64,000 nt of DNA, from assembly GCF_002007205.1 (NCBI RefSeq), contig NZ_LAZS01000008.1, positions 372,001 through 436,000 of the forward strand, given 5' to 3'. Under the pieces are notes generated by a model. The model did not search any database and was not told where the DNA came from. It saw only the letters and a program-made list of their open reading frames with translations. A program made the position numbers and the translations under genes. Origin of the DNA: Ensifer adhaerens. GTDB lineage: Bacteria > Pseudomonadota > Alphaproteobacteria > Rhizobiales > Rhizobiaceae. This document shows, one piece after another, positions 35,544 to 43,512 of this stretch. Numbering within the stretch: the stretch's first letter is position 1; each line of letters starts with the position of its first letter.

Positions 35544-35821
35544 GAAGCTCCATGCATCCGATCGCTGATCGACACAATCCTGACACAATCAGGTCGGCTG
35601 TCAATAGTCTATTAAATCTATGCTTTAATTGATGATGATTTTCGGCCTCAACGAAGTTGTCCGCGGACAACCCGACCGGCTTCGCCAGCTCCCGTTCAAC
35701 CGCGAGGCCGGGACATCGGCCAAAACGCTATGCATTTGTAAAACCGCGCCGAATCGGAGCATAGTGCATCTGCGCATATTGTCCGGATATGACGATTTTT
35801 GCGCAGTTTTCGGGGATATCG
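35544..35821. promoter_or_regulatory. repA upstream region
   Basis: This gap contains a parS-type palindrome (35656-35671) and, closer to repA, a -35-like TTGTAA near 35736 followed about 17 bp later by GCATAG. The section 35590-35640 is AT-rich. RepA/RepB autoregulation of repABC usually acts in this position. The exact promoter is inferred. Confidence 0.45.
35656..35671. repeat. parS-type palindrome (class 1), second copy
   Basis: GTTGTCCGCGGACAAC, identical in its 16-bp core to the site at 34403, lies 166 bp before the repA start. It is the copy closest to the operon and a strong candidate for the cognate RepB-binding centromere. Confidence 0.75.
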
Positions 35822-37021
35822 ATGTTGCAGCAAAAAATTCAGAGCCAGGACGCACAGGAGCATCTGCCGACGCTTCTGGCTGCCGATGCTTTGGAACTTG
35901 CCCATCAGTTGCAGCAGCACCAAAAGAAAATCTTCCCCCCGCAGGCACAAAAGCAGATGCGCCTCTTCAGTCCTGCCGAAGCGGCCGCCTTCATCGGAAT
36001 CGGCGAAGGCTATCTGAGGCAGGTGGCCTCAGAGGGTCATGGCCCGGCGCCCTTGTCAAACGGTCGGCGCATGTATGCCGTTTCCGATATCGAGCGTATC
36101 CGCCGGGTTCTCGACGATGGCGGCAAGTCGGGCAAGTATGTCCCGCATCGGCGCGGCGATGAAAAGCTGCAGGTCCTGTCCGTCATGAACTTCAAGGGCG
36201 GGTCGGCAAAGACGACGACATCCGCCCATCTCGCCCAATATCTGGCGCTTCGCGGCTATCGCACGCTGGCGATCGATCTCGATCCGCAGGCCTCGCTTTC
36301 GGCGCTGTTCGGCCATCAGCCGGAACTGGATGTCGGCGAAGGCGAAACGCTCTATGGGTCAATCCGCTACGACGCCCCGCGGCCGATAGCCGATATCGTA
36401 CGGTCGACCTACACCGCCAACCTGCATCTGATCCCCGGCAATCTCGAACTCATGGAGTTCGAACACGAAACGCCGAAGGCAATGATGACCGGCGGTGCCG
36501 CCGAGACCCTCTTCTTTGCCCGTATCGGCGATGTGCTCGCCGATATCGAGAGCTTCTACGACATCGTCGTCATCGATTGCCCGCCGCAGCTCGGCTTCCT
36601 CACCATGTCAGCGCTCTGCGCCGCCACCTCGGTTCTGATCACGGTGCACCCGCAGATGCTCGACGTCATGTCGATGTCGCAGTTCCTGTCGATGACGAGC
36701 GAGTTGATGAGCGTCGTCGAGAAGGCGGGCGGCCGCACCAGTTATGATTGGATGCGCTATCTCGGAACACGGTTCGAACCGAACGACGGTCCTCAGAGCC
36801 AGATGACCGGTTTCATGCGCGCCATCTTCGGCAATCGCATGCTGCAGAACGCCATGGTGAAGTCGACCGCCATCTCCGACGCCGGCGTGACGAAGCAAAC
36901 GCTCTATGAAGTCGAGCGCTCGCAGTTTGTCCGCGGCACCTACGACCGCGCCATGGACTCACTCAACCTCGTCAATGGCGAGATCGAGGAATTGGTCCGC
37001 AAGGTCTGGGGGAGGAGGTAA
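35822..37021 (+). CDS. repA: RepA plasmid partitioning ATPase
   Basis: A 399-residue RepA of the repABC family, a ParA-type ATPase that segregates the replicon and represses the operon. The N-terminus has a MerR-like HTH segment (FSPAEAAAFIGIGEGYLRQV, about residues 50-70), then the deviant Walker A NFKGGSAKTTT near residue 125, AIDLDPQAS near 150 and the Walker B-like VVIDCPPQLGF near 245. I chose the ATG at 35822 because GGGGAT precedes it and the length matches the family; an in-frame ATG at 35789 is the alternative. repB follows after 3 nt. Confidence 0.95.
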   Translation: MLQQKIQSQDAQEHLPTLLAADALELAHQLQQHQKKIFPPQAQKQMRLFSPAEAAAFIGIGEGYLRQVASEGHGPAPLSNGRRMYAVSDIERIRRVLDDGGKSGKYVPHRRGDEKLQVLSVMNFKGGSAKTTTSAHLAQYLALRGYRTLAIDLDPQASLSALFGHQPELDVGEGETLYGSIRYDAPRPIADIVRSTYTANLHLIPGNLELMEFEHETPKAMMTGGAAETLFFARIGDVLADIESFYDIVVIDCPPQLGFLTMSALCAATSVLITVHPQMLDVMSMSQFLSMTSELMSVVEKAGGRTSYDWMRYLGTRFEPNDGPQSQMTGFMRAIFGNRMLQNAMVKSTAISDAGVTKQTLYEVERSQFVRGTYDRAMDSLNLVNGEIEELVRKVWGRR

Positions 37022-37024
37022 TCC

Positions 37025-38023
37025 ATGGCCCGCAAGAACCTCATCGGGATATCCGAGCGCATCGACGACGCCAACCTGGCACCCGGCAATGACCGGCCGA
37101 TCGCCGGGCTGACTGCCGGTGCACGGCCCTCGACCGCCGTCGGAGGCATCACCCGTTCGCTGTCGAACATCACGCAGAAGGTCGAACGCGCCCAGGAGCT
37201 CGAACGGCAACTCGCCGAAGGGCTTGCCGTCGTCGAACTCGATCCGGCGCTCATCGATGCGTCCTTCATCGTCGATCGCCTCGGGATTGCGGCCGAAGCG
37301 CAAATGAGCCTTGCTGAACAGATGCGTGAGCACGGCCAACAGGTGCCGATCCTGGTGCGACCGCACCCGACTGCCGAGGGGCGGTACCAGGTCGCCTACG
37401 GTCATCGCCGGCTCGCAGCCGCCCGCAAGATCGGCAGCCACGTTCGCGCCGTCGTCCGCAATCTCAACGACGAGCAGTTGGTCGTCTCGCAGGGACAGGA
37501 AAACAACGCGCGTTCCGACCTCTCCTTCATCGAGCGCTCGCTCTTTGCTAGCCGCCTTGAGGATCGTGGATTTTCGCGTGAGATCATCATGTCCGCGCTG
37601 GGCGTCGACAAGGCCGCCCTGTCGAAGATGATTTCGGTTGTTCGCCGGCTACCGATTGCAGCGATCGAAGCCATCGGTCCTGCGCCGTCGATCGGGCGCC
37701 GCCGTTGGTTTGAACTCGCTGACCTCTTCGCGCTGGACGGCAAGCCCGAAGCAGCAGATGCCTTCATGCAAGGCAGAGAATTCCAGAAGGCCGGCAGTGA
37801 TCAGCGTTTCGACGCCTTGTGCACTTTCTTAAGCGCCTCCAGGGCGCGTGCCAAGCCGATCCCATGGCTGGCACCAGACAACACAACCCCGGTGCGTATC
37901 CGTGAAACGGACGGCGAGACGACGCTTGCCTTCAGCAGCAAGGCAGCACCGGGCTTTGCAGATTTCGTGAGGCAGAGGCTCAAATCTCTGTACCTCGAAT
38001 ATCAAGAGGAAACAGGAGACTAA
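37025..38023 (+). CDS. repB: RepB ParB-like centromere-binding protein
   Basis: A 332-residue RepB. The ParB/Srx core shows YGHRRLAAARKIG near residue 125 and SQGQENNARSDLSFIERS near 160. The DNA-binding HTH follows (SREIIMSALGVDKAALSKM, about residues 185-205). It binds parS palindromes and works with RepA in segregation. GGAGGAGG lies before the ATG. Seven palindromes fitting the repABC parS consensus lie within about 8 kb on either side. Confidence 0.95.
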   Translation: MARKNLIGISERIDDANLAPGNDRPIAGLTAGARPSTAVGGITRSLSNITQKVERAQELERQLAEGLAVVELDPALIDASFIVDRLGIAAEAQMSLAEQMREHGQQVPILVRPHPTAEGRYQVAYGHRRLAAARKIGSHVRAVVRNLNDEQLVVSQGQENNARSDLSFIERSLFASRLEDRGFSREIIMSALGVDKAALSKMISVVRRLPIAAIEAIGPAPSIGRRRWFELADLFALDGKPEAADAFMQGREFQKAGSDQRFDALCTFLSASRARAKPIPWLAPDNTTPVRIRETDGETTLAFSSKAAPGFADFVRQRLKSLYLEYQEETGD

Positions 38024-38030
38024 CTGAGCA

Positions 38031-38070
38031 AAAGAAAAAGGCTCCCGAACGACTAGCGCTGCGGAAACCC
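38031..38070 (-). terminator. ctRNA intrinsic terminator
   Basis: On the minus strand GGTTTCCG pairs with CGGGAGCC (8 bp, two G-U) around a 14-nt loop containing the self-complementary AGCGCT, followed by TTTTTCTTTT. The stem occupies 38069-38062 and 38047-38040. Confidence 0.8.
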
Positions 38071-38084
38071 TTCTCTCGTGTAGC
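38031..38084 (-). ncRNA. repABC counter-transcribed RNA (ctRNA)
   Basis: The repB-repC gap encodes, on the minus strand, a -35 TTGACA (38119-38114), a 17-bp spacer and a -10-like GATTCT (38096-38091). The transcript would start near 38084 and end at a clear intrinsic terminator. It is antisense to the repC leader. In repABC plasmids this ctRNA blocks RepC synthesis and fixes copy number and incompatibility. The start is inferred from motif spacing. Confidence 0.8.
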
Positions 38085-38178
38085 AACTAGAGAATCCCAT
38101 TTCCGCGAATCGGTGTCAAGAGTTTTCAACGTCGTTTCGGCGAACGGATTTCTTTTGCCTTGGAAAAGGTGAAGAAAA

Positions 38179-39447
38179 ATGGATCGTGGGATTGTCACGA
38201 CGCCCTTCGGGCGGCGGTCGATGACGCTTGGGATGTTGGCGCACCAACTTTCCAGCGCACCGGCCGTCGACGACGGGAGCGTCGACAAGTGGAAATTGTT
38301 TCGAACGGTATGTGCCGCCAAGACCAGCCTTGGGGTTTCCGATCGTTCGCTTGCGGTGTTGAATGCACTGCTGTCTTTCTATCCGAAAACTGAACTCGAC
38401 CCGTCCGCCGGGCTCGTCGTCTTTCCGTCGAATGAGCAGCTTGCCGTCCGCACGCACGGCATGGCCGAGACGACATTGAGGCGGCACCTGACGGCTCTTG
38501 TCGAGGCTGGCCTCATCCTGCGGCGCGACAGCCCCAACGGCAAGCGTTACGCCCGGCGTGATCGCAAGGGCACCATCGGCCAGGCCTTTGGCTTCGATCT
38601 CGCACCGATGCTGACGCGCGCCTCCGAATTTGCGGCGGAAGCCGCGCGGCTGGAAGCTGACCGTCGATACCTTCAGGTGATGCGCGAACGCTTAAGCCTT
38701 TGCCGCCGCGATGTCATCAAGCTCGTCGAGCTCTTGCGTTCATCCGACATCCTCCTTGCCGACGAGGCAGACACTCAGTGCCAGGCCGTCTACATGGCAC
38801 TCTCACGCAAACCTTCGATCACCGAAGTGGAGCGCACCCTCGACCTTCTCTCGGCACTGCGCGACAATCTGACTAATTATCTGGAAAACTTGCTGAAAAC
38901 GCAGAATATGGCCGCCAATGAACGCCAGGATGAGCGGCACATACAGAATTCAGAATCCGATTATCAATCTGAATCTGAAATCGCTCGTGAAAGGCCTGAA
39001 AGGGGAATTTCGGATCAGGCAGACGCCGAGACGCAATTCGGCGCCGATGGTGAAGCCGTCGCAGGACACCCACCGTTACCCTCCCCTTCCCGACTGCACG
39101 ATCATGTCATCGCGCTGCCGGTGGTGTTGAAAGCGTGCCCTCAGATCCGAGACTATGGACCGACAGGGCACATTGGCAGCTGGCGCGACATGTTTACGGC
39201 TGCAACCGTCGTCAGGACGATGCTCGGTATCAGTTCCGAGGCCTACGACGAGGCTTGCACGGTACTCGGTCCCGAAACGACCGCGACGGTGCTCGCGTGC
39301 CTGCTCGAACGGTCCGAGCACATCCATTCGGCCGGGGGATATCTGCGTGACCTGACGCGTCGGGCAAGAAGCCGGACGTTCACCGTGTCGGCGATGCTCT
39401 CGGCGCGTCTGCGAGCCCAGGCGGGAATTGTTGCCAGGAGCGGATGA
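38179..39447 (+). CDS. repC: RepC replication initiator
   Basis: A 422-residue RepC, the initiator protein needed for replication of repABC replicons. The N-terminal part has VTTPFGRR near residue 6 and the winged-helix segment HGMAETTLRRHLTALVEAGLI near residue 95. A poorly conserved linker follows (about 240-300), then the C-terminal SWRDMFTAATVVRTMLGIS near residue 337. It is separated from repB by 155 bp that encode the ctRNA. The replication origin is expected inside this gene, where the DNA becomes AT-rich. Confidence 0.95.
   Translation: MDRGIVTTPFGRRSMTLGMLAHQLSSAPAVDDGSVDKWKLFRTVCAAKTSLGVSDRSLAVLNALLSFYPKTELDPSAGLVVFPSNEQLAVRTHGMAETTLRRHLTALVEAGLILRRDSPNGKRYARRDRKGTIGQAFGFDLAPMLTRASEFAAEAARLEADRRYLQVMRERLSLCRRDVIKLVELLRSSDILLADEADTQCQAVYMALSRKPSITEVERTLDLLSALRDNLTNYLENLLKTQNMAANERQDERHIQNSESDYQSESEIARERPERGISDQADAETQFGADGEAVAGHPPLPSPSRLHDHVIALPVVLKACPQIRDYGPTGHIGSWRDMFTAATVVRTMLGISSEAYDEACTVLGPETTATVLACLLERSEHIHSAGGYLRDLTRRARSRTFTVSAMLSARLRAQAGIVARSG
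38870..38995. other. Probable replication origin (AT-rich segment inside repC)
   Basis: Within repC the stretch from about 38870 to 38995 is clearly AT-richer than the rest of the gene, with repeated GAATC/GAATT words (CAGAATTCAGAATCC, TCAATCTGAATCTGAAATC). In repABC plasmids oriV lies in such a segment of repC, where RepC opens the DNA. The position here is inferred from composition. Confidence 0.6.
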
Positions 39448-39944
39448 GGCATAAGAGAGCCCGGACTGTCGCATGGGCGGGAACGCCCTGACTTGTCTGT
39501 GACGGGGAAATGCGGGACACTGTGGGCTGAAGGGATTCGTTGACATCTCTACGTTATTCTTACGCTTGAGGCTGTTTTCAGACCTGCGCCATTCCCCGGA
39601 AAACATTGTGGTTTCCGTCTCTTTCGGAAAGTAAGGAGGCGTTCTGTTCCGTTGCTCGGACGAGACCGGAAACGCTTCAATTTTCTCCTCTTAGAGCGGG
39701 ATGATGAAAATCGAGCCTCACTGCCTACGTGGCTACCAGATGGACAAACTCGTGGATTCGCAGGCTGTTGCCAGCTGTCAACCGCGCTTGCTTTTGGCAT
39801 GCAAAGGCCCCCTCCCCTGGCAGAGAGGCTGGAGCGCGTGATGTCGGTCTCAAGTTGCGAAAGATCCTGGCAAAGACGGGGCCGGTTTATTCTTCGCTCC
39901 ACGTCCCGGGCAACGAGTGCTTGGCCTTAGGAGGACGGAAGCAA
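39448..39944. other. Intergenic region after repC
   Basis: These 497 bp hold a one-mismatch parS-type palindrome (39767-39782) and the ribosome-binding site of the next gene. I see no convincing coding frame; the composition is less GC-rich than the flanking genes. Confidence 0.45.
39767..39782. repeat. parS-type palindrome (class 2), one-mismatch copy
   Basis: GTTGCCAGCTGTCAAC differs by one base from GTTGACAGCTGTCAAC and still fits GTTNNNNGCNNNNAAC. It lies about 320 bp after the repC stop. Confidence 0.55.
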
Positions 39945-40472
39945 GTGGTGCAAGTCGTGATCATCAATGGGCCGGCGGGTGTCGGCAAATCGACAGTGAG
40001 CCGAATCCTTGCGAGCCGTTGGGATGGAGCGATCAATATTTCGGGTGATGCGTTGCGTCACTTCGCCCCGGAAAACGTCCGCGAACACCTGGGAGCCGGA
40101 TCAACCTATAGAGCCGGTGCCGCGCTTGTTGCCAGCTATGTGGAAATGGGGGCGAGACGCGTCCTGTTCGATTACGTTTTCGAGCGGCCAGAGAGCATAA
40201 CCCTGTTCCAAGGCCAGCTGCCGCTGAACCTATCCGTCCATGTCTTTACCCTGTGGGCGCCGCTTGAGACGGTCGTTCAACGGGAGGCGAACCGCGAAGG
40301 GCGTAGCCGGATGGGGGATGCGGTCGTAGCCACCTTTGAAGCCATCCAGCCAAATCTGCACGCCCTGGGGCGGGTGATTGCGAACACGGTTGGTGCGGAG
40401 GAGACGGCGCAGATCATCCTGGAGGAACTGTTGGGTTCGGTGTCCTCCGACGACGGGACGGATCGCGGTTGA
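39945..40472 (+). CDS. P-loop nucleotide-binding kinase-like protein
   Basis: A 175-residue P-loop protein. The Walker A motif is NGPAGVGKST near residue 10, a metal-binding Asp is likely in NISGDALRHF near 34, and a lid-like segment with Arg residues (QREANREGRSRMGD) lies near 120. It resembles the small AAA_33/AAA_18 kinases that phosphorylate metabolites. The start is GTG at 39945, with AGGAGG about 10 nt before; the longer frame contains no family sequence. It sits between repC and the RHE_PE00001-family gene and is flanked by two parS-type sites. The substrate is unknown. Confidence 0.65.
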   Translation: MVQVVIINGPAGVGKSTVSRILASRWDGAINISGDALRHFAPENVREHLGAGSTYRAGAALVASYVEMGARRVLFDYVFERPESITLFQGQLPLNLSVHVFTLWAPLETVVQREANREGRSRMGDAVVATFEAIQPNLHALGRVIANTVGAEETAQIILEELLGSVSSDDGTDRG

Positions 40473-40483
40473 CAGCTGTCAAC
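40468..40483. repeat. parS-type palindrome (class 2), overlapping kinase stop
   Basis: GTTGACAGCTGTCAAC, perfect. It overlaps the last codons of the P-loop gene and is about 1 kb after repC. Confidence 0.7.
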
Positions 40484-40676
40484 GCACTGCCGGGAAGCAT
40501 GTCCGGCCACAGAAATAAGGGTGACACGGAAGGAGAAGTGCCACCGTCCGGTCGTTCGCTCGGATCGGCATTGCCGGCCTGCCGGTCTTCAATCAGTGGA
40601 GAAAACGTCTCTTGCCTGTGGCGGAAATGATTCTCGTGTTACGTTCCGTTTTCGCAGCAACCGTCTTCGTTCAATA

Positions 40677-41843
40677 ATGCGCTACCAGTCTCCCGATCCT
40701 TACCACCCGACGCTGATCCCCCTTATGATTTCGGCCGAAGACGCATTGGCGCGCCTCGATGAACGCACGAACCGCCATGTGGTGGAGGAGGGTTACCGCG
40801 AGCGCGGGCATTTCTTTGATGCCGTTGCAGCGCTTTGGGTAGCGGGAGAACTCGTGCATGTCGAAGATCTTGTCCTGCACGACGCCCATATGGATGCGCG
40901 AACGCCGACCCATGAACTGACCATCGCCCACTCCGTCCTGAAAGCCCGCCGTCGCATCTGGCTGGCCGAGCCCGGCTGGGCTCTGTCCGCCCAGGGGCTC
41001 GCCGCACTCAGGGGCGAACAGAGCGCAACCGCGGATCCAGCCTATGTCACGCCGGCCGCGCCGTCGGAGGAAAGGCAAACGGTGGATGGTAGCGACCTCG
41101 AGCCCGAGCCAGCGCTCGAGGAAGGGGATGGCAATCCGATGGCTGCCGAGTTCGCGGCCATCGATGCGGCCATCGCCCGCTCGCAGCGCCTGCTCGACGC
41201 CCATGACCAGGATACGCTGGAGATCGCGGAACGGGCGGCCCTCGCAGCGGCCCGGGAGCCCGTGGGACAACTCGGCCTGCTCTTCGATGAGGATTGGGAT
41301 GAGGACGCGCGGCTTGACGATTGGCGCCAGATGCTCGCGGCGGCCGATCAACTGCCGCCCTGTCTTGGCGCCGCCTTGCTCTTCGACGCCTGGGATCGCA
41401 AGGAACCCTTGCGCCGTCAGCATTGGCTGGGGGCGCTGCTCGTCGGCGCCTATCTGCGTTCAAGAGGCAAGGTCACGACGCATCTGCTGTCGTTCAACAC
41501 CGGGCTGAAGACGATCCGCCACGAGCGCCGCCGGTCCCAAGATGCCTCGACCCGCTGGAGCGCGTTTCTGGAGGCGATGACGGTAACGGCCGACCTCGGT
41601 CTGAAAGAGCTCGACCGGCTGTCGTTGGCCAAGACCCAGATGGATATGCGCATTCGCGATCGTCGTTCCAACAGCAGCCTGCCGGGCTTGATCGAGCTGG
41701 TTCTGTCACGACCGATCGTTTCGGCGGCTTTGGTGGCCAAGCATGTTGGCGTGACGCCACGCGGCGCGCTGAACCTCGTTCGCGAACTCGGCATTCGCGA
41801 AATGACCGGCCGCGGGCGTTACCGCGGCTGGGGTGTGCTTTAG
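40677..41843 (+). CDS. RHE_PE00001 family (DUF1612) protein
   Basis: A 388-residue protein of the RHE_PE00001/DUF1612 family, named after a Rhizobium etli plasmid p42e gene and frequent beside repABC modules. The N-terminus is HPTLIPLMISAEDALARLDER, a charged Asp/Glu-rich middle part follows (about residues 125-215), and the C-terminus has an HTH-like segment (SAALVAKHVGVTPRGALNLVRELGI). It may bind DNA. Its role is not established. I chose the ATG at 40677 where family-like sequence begins; the longer frame is unsupported. Confidence 0.75.
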   Translation: MRYQSPDPYHPTLIPLMISAEDALARLDERTNRHVVEEGYRERGHFFDAVAALWVAGELVHVEDLVLHDAHMDARTPTHELTIAHSVLKARRRIWLAEPGWALSAQGLAALRGEQSATADPAYVTPAAPSEERQTVDGSDLEPEPALEEGDGNPMAAEFAAIDAAIARSQRLLDAHDQDTLEIAERAALAAAREPVGQLGLLFDEDWDEDARLDDWRQMLAAADQLPPCLGAALLFDAWDRKEPLRRQHWLGALLVGAYLRSRGKVTTHLLSFNTGLKTIRHERRRSQDASTRWSAFLEAMTVTADLGLKELDRLSLAKTQMDMRIRDRRSNSSLPGLIELVLSRPIVSAALVAKHVGVTPRGALNLVRELGIREMTGRGRYRGWGVL

Positions 41844-41888
41844 CCGAGGACGCGCCCGCACAGCGGGCTAGCGCCAGGGTGAATGCGG

Positions 41889-42104
41889 TCAGCCCGTCGT
41901 GATCAGGATCAACAGAACGAAGATCACGGGCACGAGCGTCAATGCCGGGATGATGATTGCCGGATATCCGAAGGTGACGATGGCGAGCAGCCATATCAGC
42001 GCGCAGTTGACGAGGAACAGCACCTTGGCCGTCTGTGAGCCCTGCACGGCCTCCTTCAGCATCCAGCCGAACACCGGCACGTGGTAGACGAGTCTCGCAA
42101 TCAT
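41889..42104 (-). CDS. Small two-pass membrane protein
   Basis: A 71-residue very hydrophobic protein. Two membrane segments (about residues 25-45 and 48-70) are preceded by a short amphipathic N-terminus (YHVPVFGWMLKEA). No family is recognised. It is on the same strand as, and 54 bp after, the Crp/Fnr gene, so it may be co-transcribed and under FNR-type control. Confidence 0.6.
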   Translation of the reverse strand: MIARLVYHVPVFGWMLKEAVQGSQTAKVLFLVNCALIWLLAIVTFGYPAIIIPALTLVPVIFVLLILITTG

Positions 42105-42158
42105 TGCTTTTCCTTTGCGTGGGTGGCCGCATGGGGGGACAGGCGGCGCGTGGTCTAT

Positions 42159-42872
42159 TCAGGGCCGCGCGGCGTCGCCGGCCCGGTGGCGGGTGAAGCC
42201 GGCAGTGGCCTCGAGGCGTTCGGGGTCGAGGACGCGCATTGTCTTCGGGTGGCTGAAGTCGATCAGGCCTTCGCGCTTGAAGCGGTTGAGACAGCGGCTG
42301 ACCGTTTCGACGGTAAGGCCCAGCCAGTCCGCGAGGTCGGCGCGCGTGAGGTGCAGATGGAAACTCAGCCGGGCAGGGGCGCCGTTGCGCCCCGTCCGGT
42401 TGAACAGGCGCGCCAGTTCGACCAGGGCGCTCGCGACCTTCTCGCTGGCGGTCTTGCGGCCAAGCAGGGTGGCATGGACCTGCATCCGCTGGAGTGTCGT
42501 TTTCAGCTCGCTTGCAACGGCTGGGTTGGTGGCATTGAGGTCGGCGTCGCCCAAAGGCTCGATGCGCGCGATGCTGAGCGTTTCGGCAGTGGCGATATTG
42601 CGACCGTCGACGGTGAAGCCGAAGAGCCGGCCGGGTCCGAGCACGTCGGTGATTTGCCGCCGTCCGTCGTCGAGAAGCTGCGAAAGCACGACGCAGCCGT
42701 CGACGACGCGGTAGAGCGAGCGGTTGCGACCGCCCTCGTAAAGCAGGGTCAGGTTCTCGCCGACGACGCGACTGCTTATCGCCGGGCGCGGAGGCCTCAT
42801 CGGGGACGCGCGAGGGGGAGCCGCTGGTGCGGCGGTGGTGATCAGGGTTTCTGGCATGAAAAACGTCCGCAT
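42159..42872 (-). CDS. FNR/FixK-type Crp-family regulator
   Basis: A 237-residue Crp/Fnr-family regulator. The cyclic-nucleotide-fold sensory part spans about residues 35-150, and the HTH LTRADLADWLGLTVETVSRCLNRF is near residue 180. Its Glu-x-x-Ser-Arg recognition pattern is that of FNR/FixK proteins, which read TTGAT-N4-ATCAA. The N-terminal Cys cluster of FNR is absent, so oxygen is not sensed by an iron-sulfur centre, as in FixK-like proteins. The start is uncertain (ATG at 42872 or 42857). A TTGAT-type box occurs at 43390 upstream of the preceding gene. Confidence 0.82.
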   Translation of the reverse strand: MRTFFMPETLITTAAPAAPPRASPMRPPRPAISSRVVGENLTLLYEGGRNRSLYRVVDGCVVLSQLLDDGRRQITDVLGPGRLFGFTVDGRNIATAETLSIARIEPLGDADLNATNPAVASELKTTLQRMQVHATLLGRKTASEKVASALVELARLFNRTGRNGAPARLSFHLHLTRADLADWLGLTVETVSRCLNRFKREGLIDFSHPKTMRVLDPERLEATAGFTRHRAGDAARP

Positions 42873-42925
42873 GACCGATGCAAGCGAGGCGTCACGCCTC
42901 GATGCCGACCGGCGCCGAAGGGGAT

Positions 42926-42941
42926 GTTGACAGCTGTCAAC
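42926..42941. repeat. parS-type palindrome (class 2)
   Basis: GTTGACAGCTGTCAAC, perfect, in the gap between the DUF2946-like gene and the Crp/Fnr gene. Confidence 0.7.
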
Positions 42942-42946
42942 AGAGG

Positions 42947-43342
42947 TCAAAGCCGGGTGACGACCTGCGGCGGGCCTCGCGGACTGGCATTCGGTGAGTG
43001 AAATTGTGGCGTCGGCCGAACCGCCGTGATCGGCACTGCGGGGGTGCGGCTTCCTTCCAGACGTTCGCCGGGCGAACCGTTCGGCGGCGCCAGCAGAGCC
43101 CAGAAGAACCGACAGGCGCTGCAGACGTGTTTATGACCGGGCTGATCCTTGCCGTCTTCGCCCAGCCCTGTCTGGCAAAAGTCGGGCAGGGATCCGTCGG
43201 GCAGGGCATAGAGCGCCCGCTCGATCGCCGGCAGGGGAGCGGCCAGGGCCGGGCCGAGATGGGCAAAACCAAGCAGGAATAGTGCCGCGGCGCAGAGCAT
43301 GCGCAGGGCATTGTCCCATCTGGTTTTTGCGCGACTTGTCAT
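42947..43342 (-). CDS. DUF2946-like secreted protein
   Basis: A 131-residue protein with an N-terminal signal segment (about residues 14-34, ending ALA). Cysteine pairs follow (FCQTG near 57 and CSAC near 75) with nearby His, which resembles the DUF2946 family and suggests metal binding, possibly copper (inference). It is upstream of the Crp/Fnr gene on the same strand. An FNR-type box 48 bp before its start suggests oxygen-linked control. Confidence 0.6.
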   Translation of the reverse strand: MTSRAKTRWDNALRMLCAAALFLLGFAHLGPALAAPLPAIERALYALPDGSLPDFCQTGLGEDGKDQPGHKHVCSACRFFWALLAPPNGSPGERLEGSRTPAVPITAVRPTPQFHSPNASPRGPPQVVTRL

Positions 43343-43389
43343 CGCTCCGGCCTACTCCTGTTTCGATGAGGCAGAGATAGGCGACCGGC

Positions 43390-43403
43390 TTGATAAAGCT
43401 CAA
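43390..43403. promoter_or_regulatory. FNR/FixK-type box
   Basis: TTGATAAAGCTCAA matches TTGAT-N4-ATCAA with a single mismatch. It lies 48 bp upstream of the DUF2946-like gene. The downstream Crp/Fnr gene encodes a protein whose recognition helix would fit this site. Confidence 0.5.
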
Positions 43404-43438
43404 TGTGGCAAACCGCGCAGGGGCAGAATGCCGCATGC

Positions 43439-43471
43439 AAAAAAGAACCGCGCGGATGAGATCCGCACGGT
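43439..43471 (-). terminator. Intrinsic terminator of the tctCBA operon
   Basis: On the minus strand ACCGTGCGGAT pairs with ATCCGCGCGGT (11 bp, one G-U) around a 3-nt loop, followed by TCTTTTTT. It lies about 40 bp after the tctA stop. Confidence 0.8.
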
Positions 43472-43512
43472 ATGTTAAAGTATTGATTATATGTTATAAT
43501 TTCCGATTTTTC

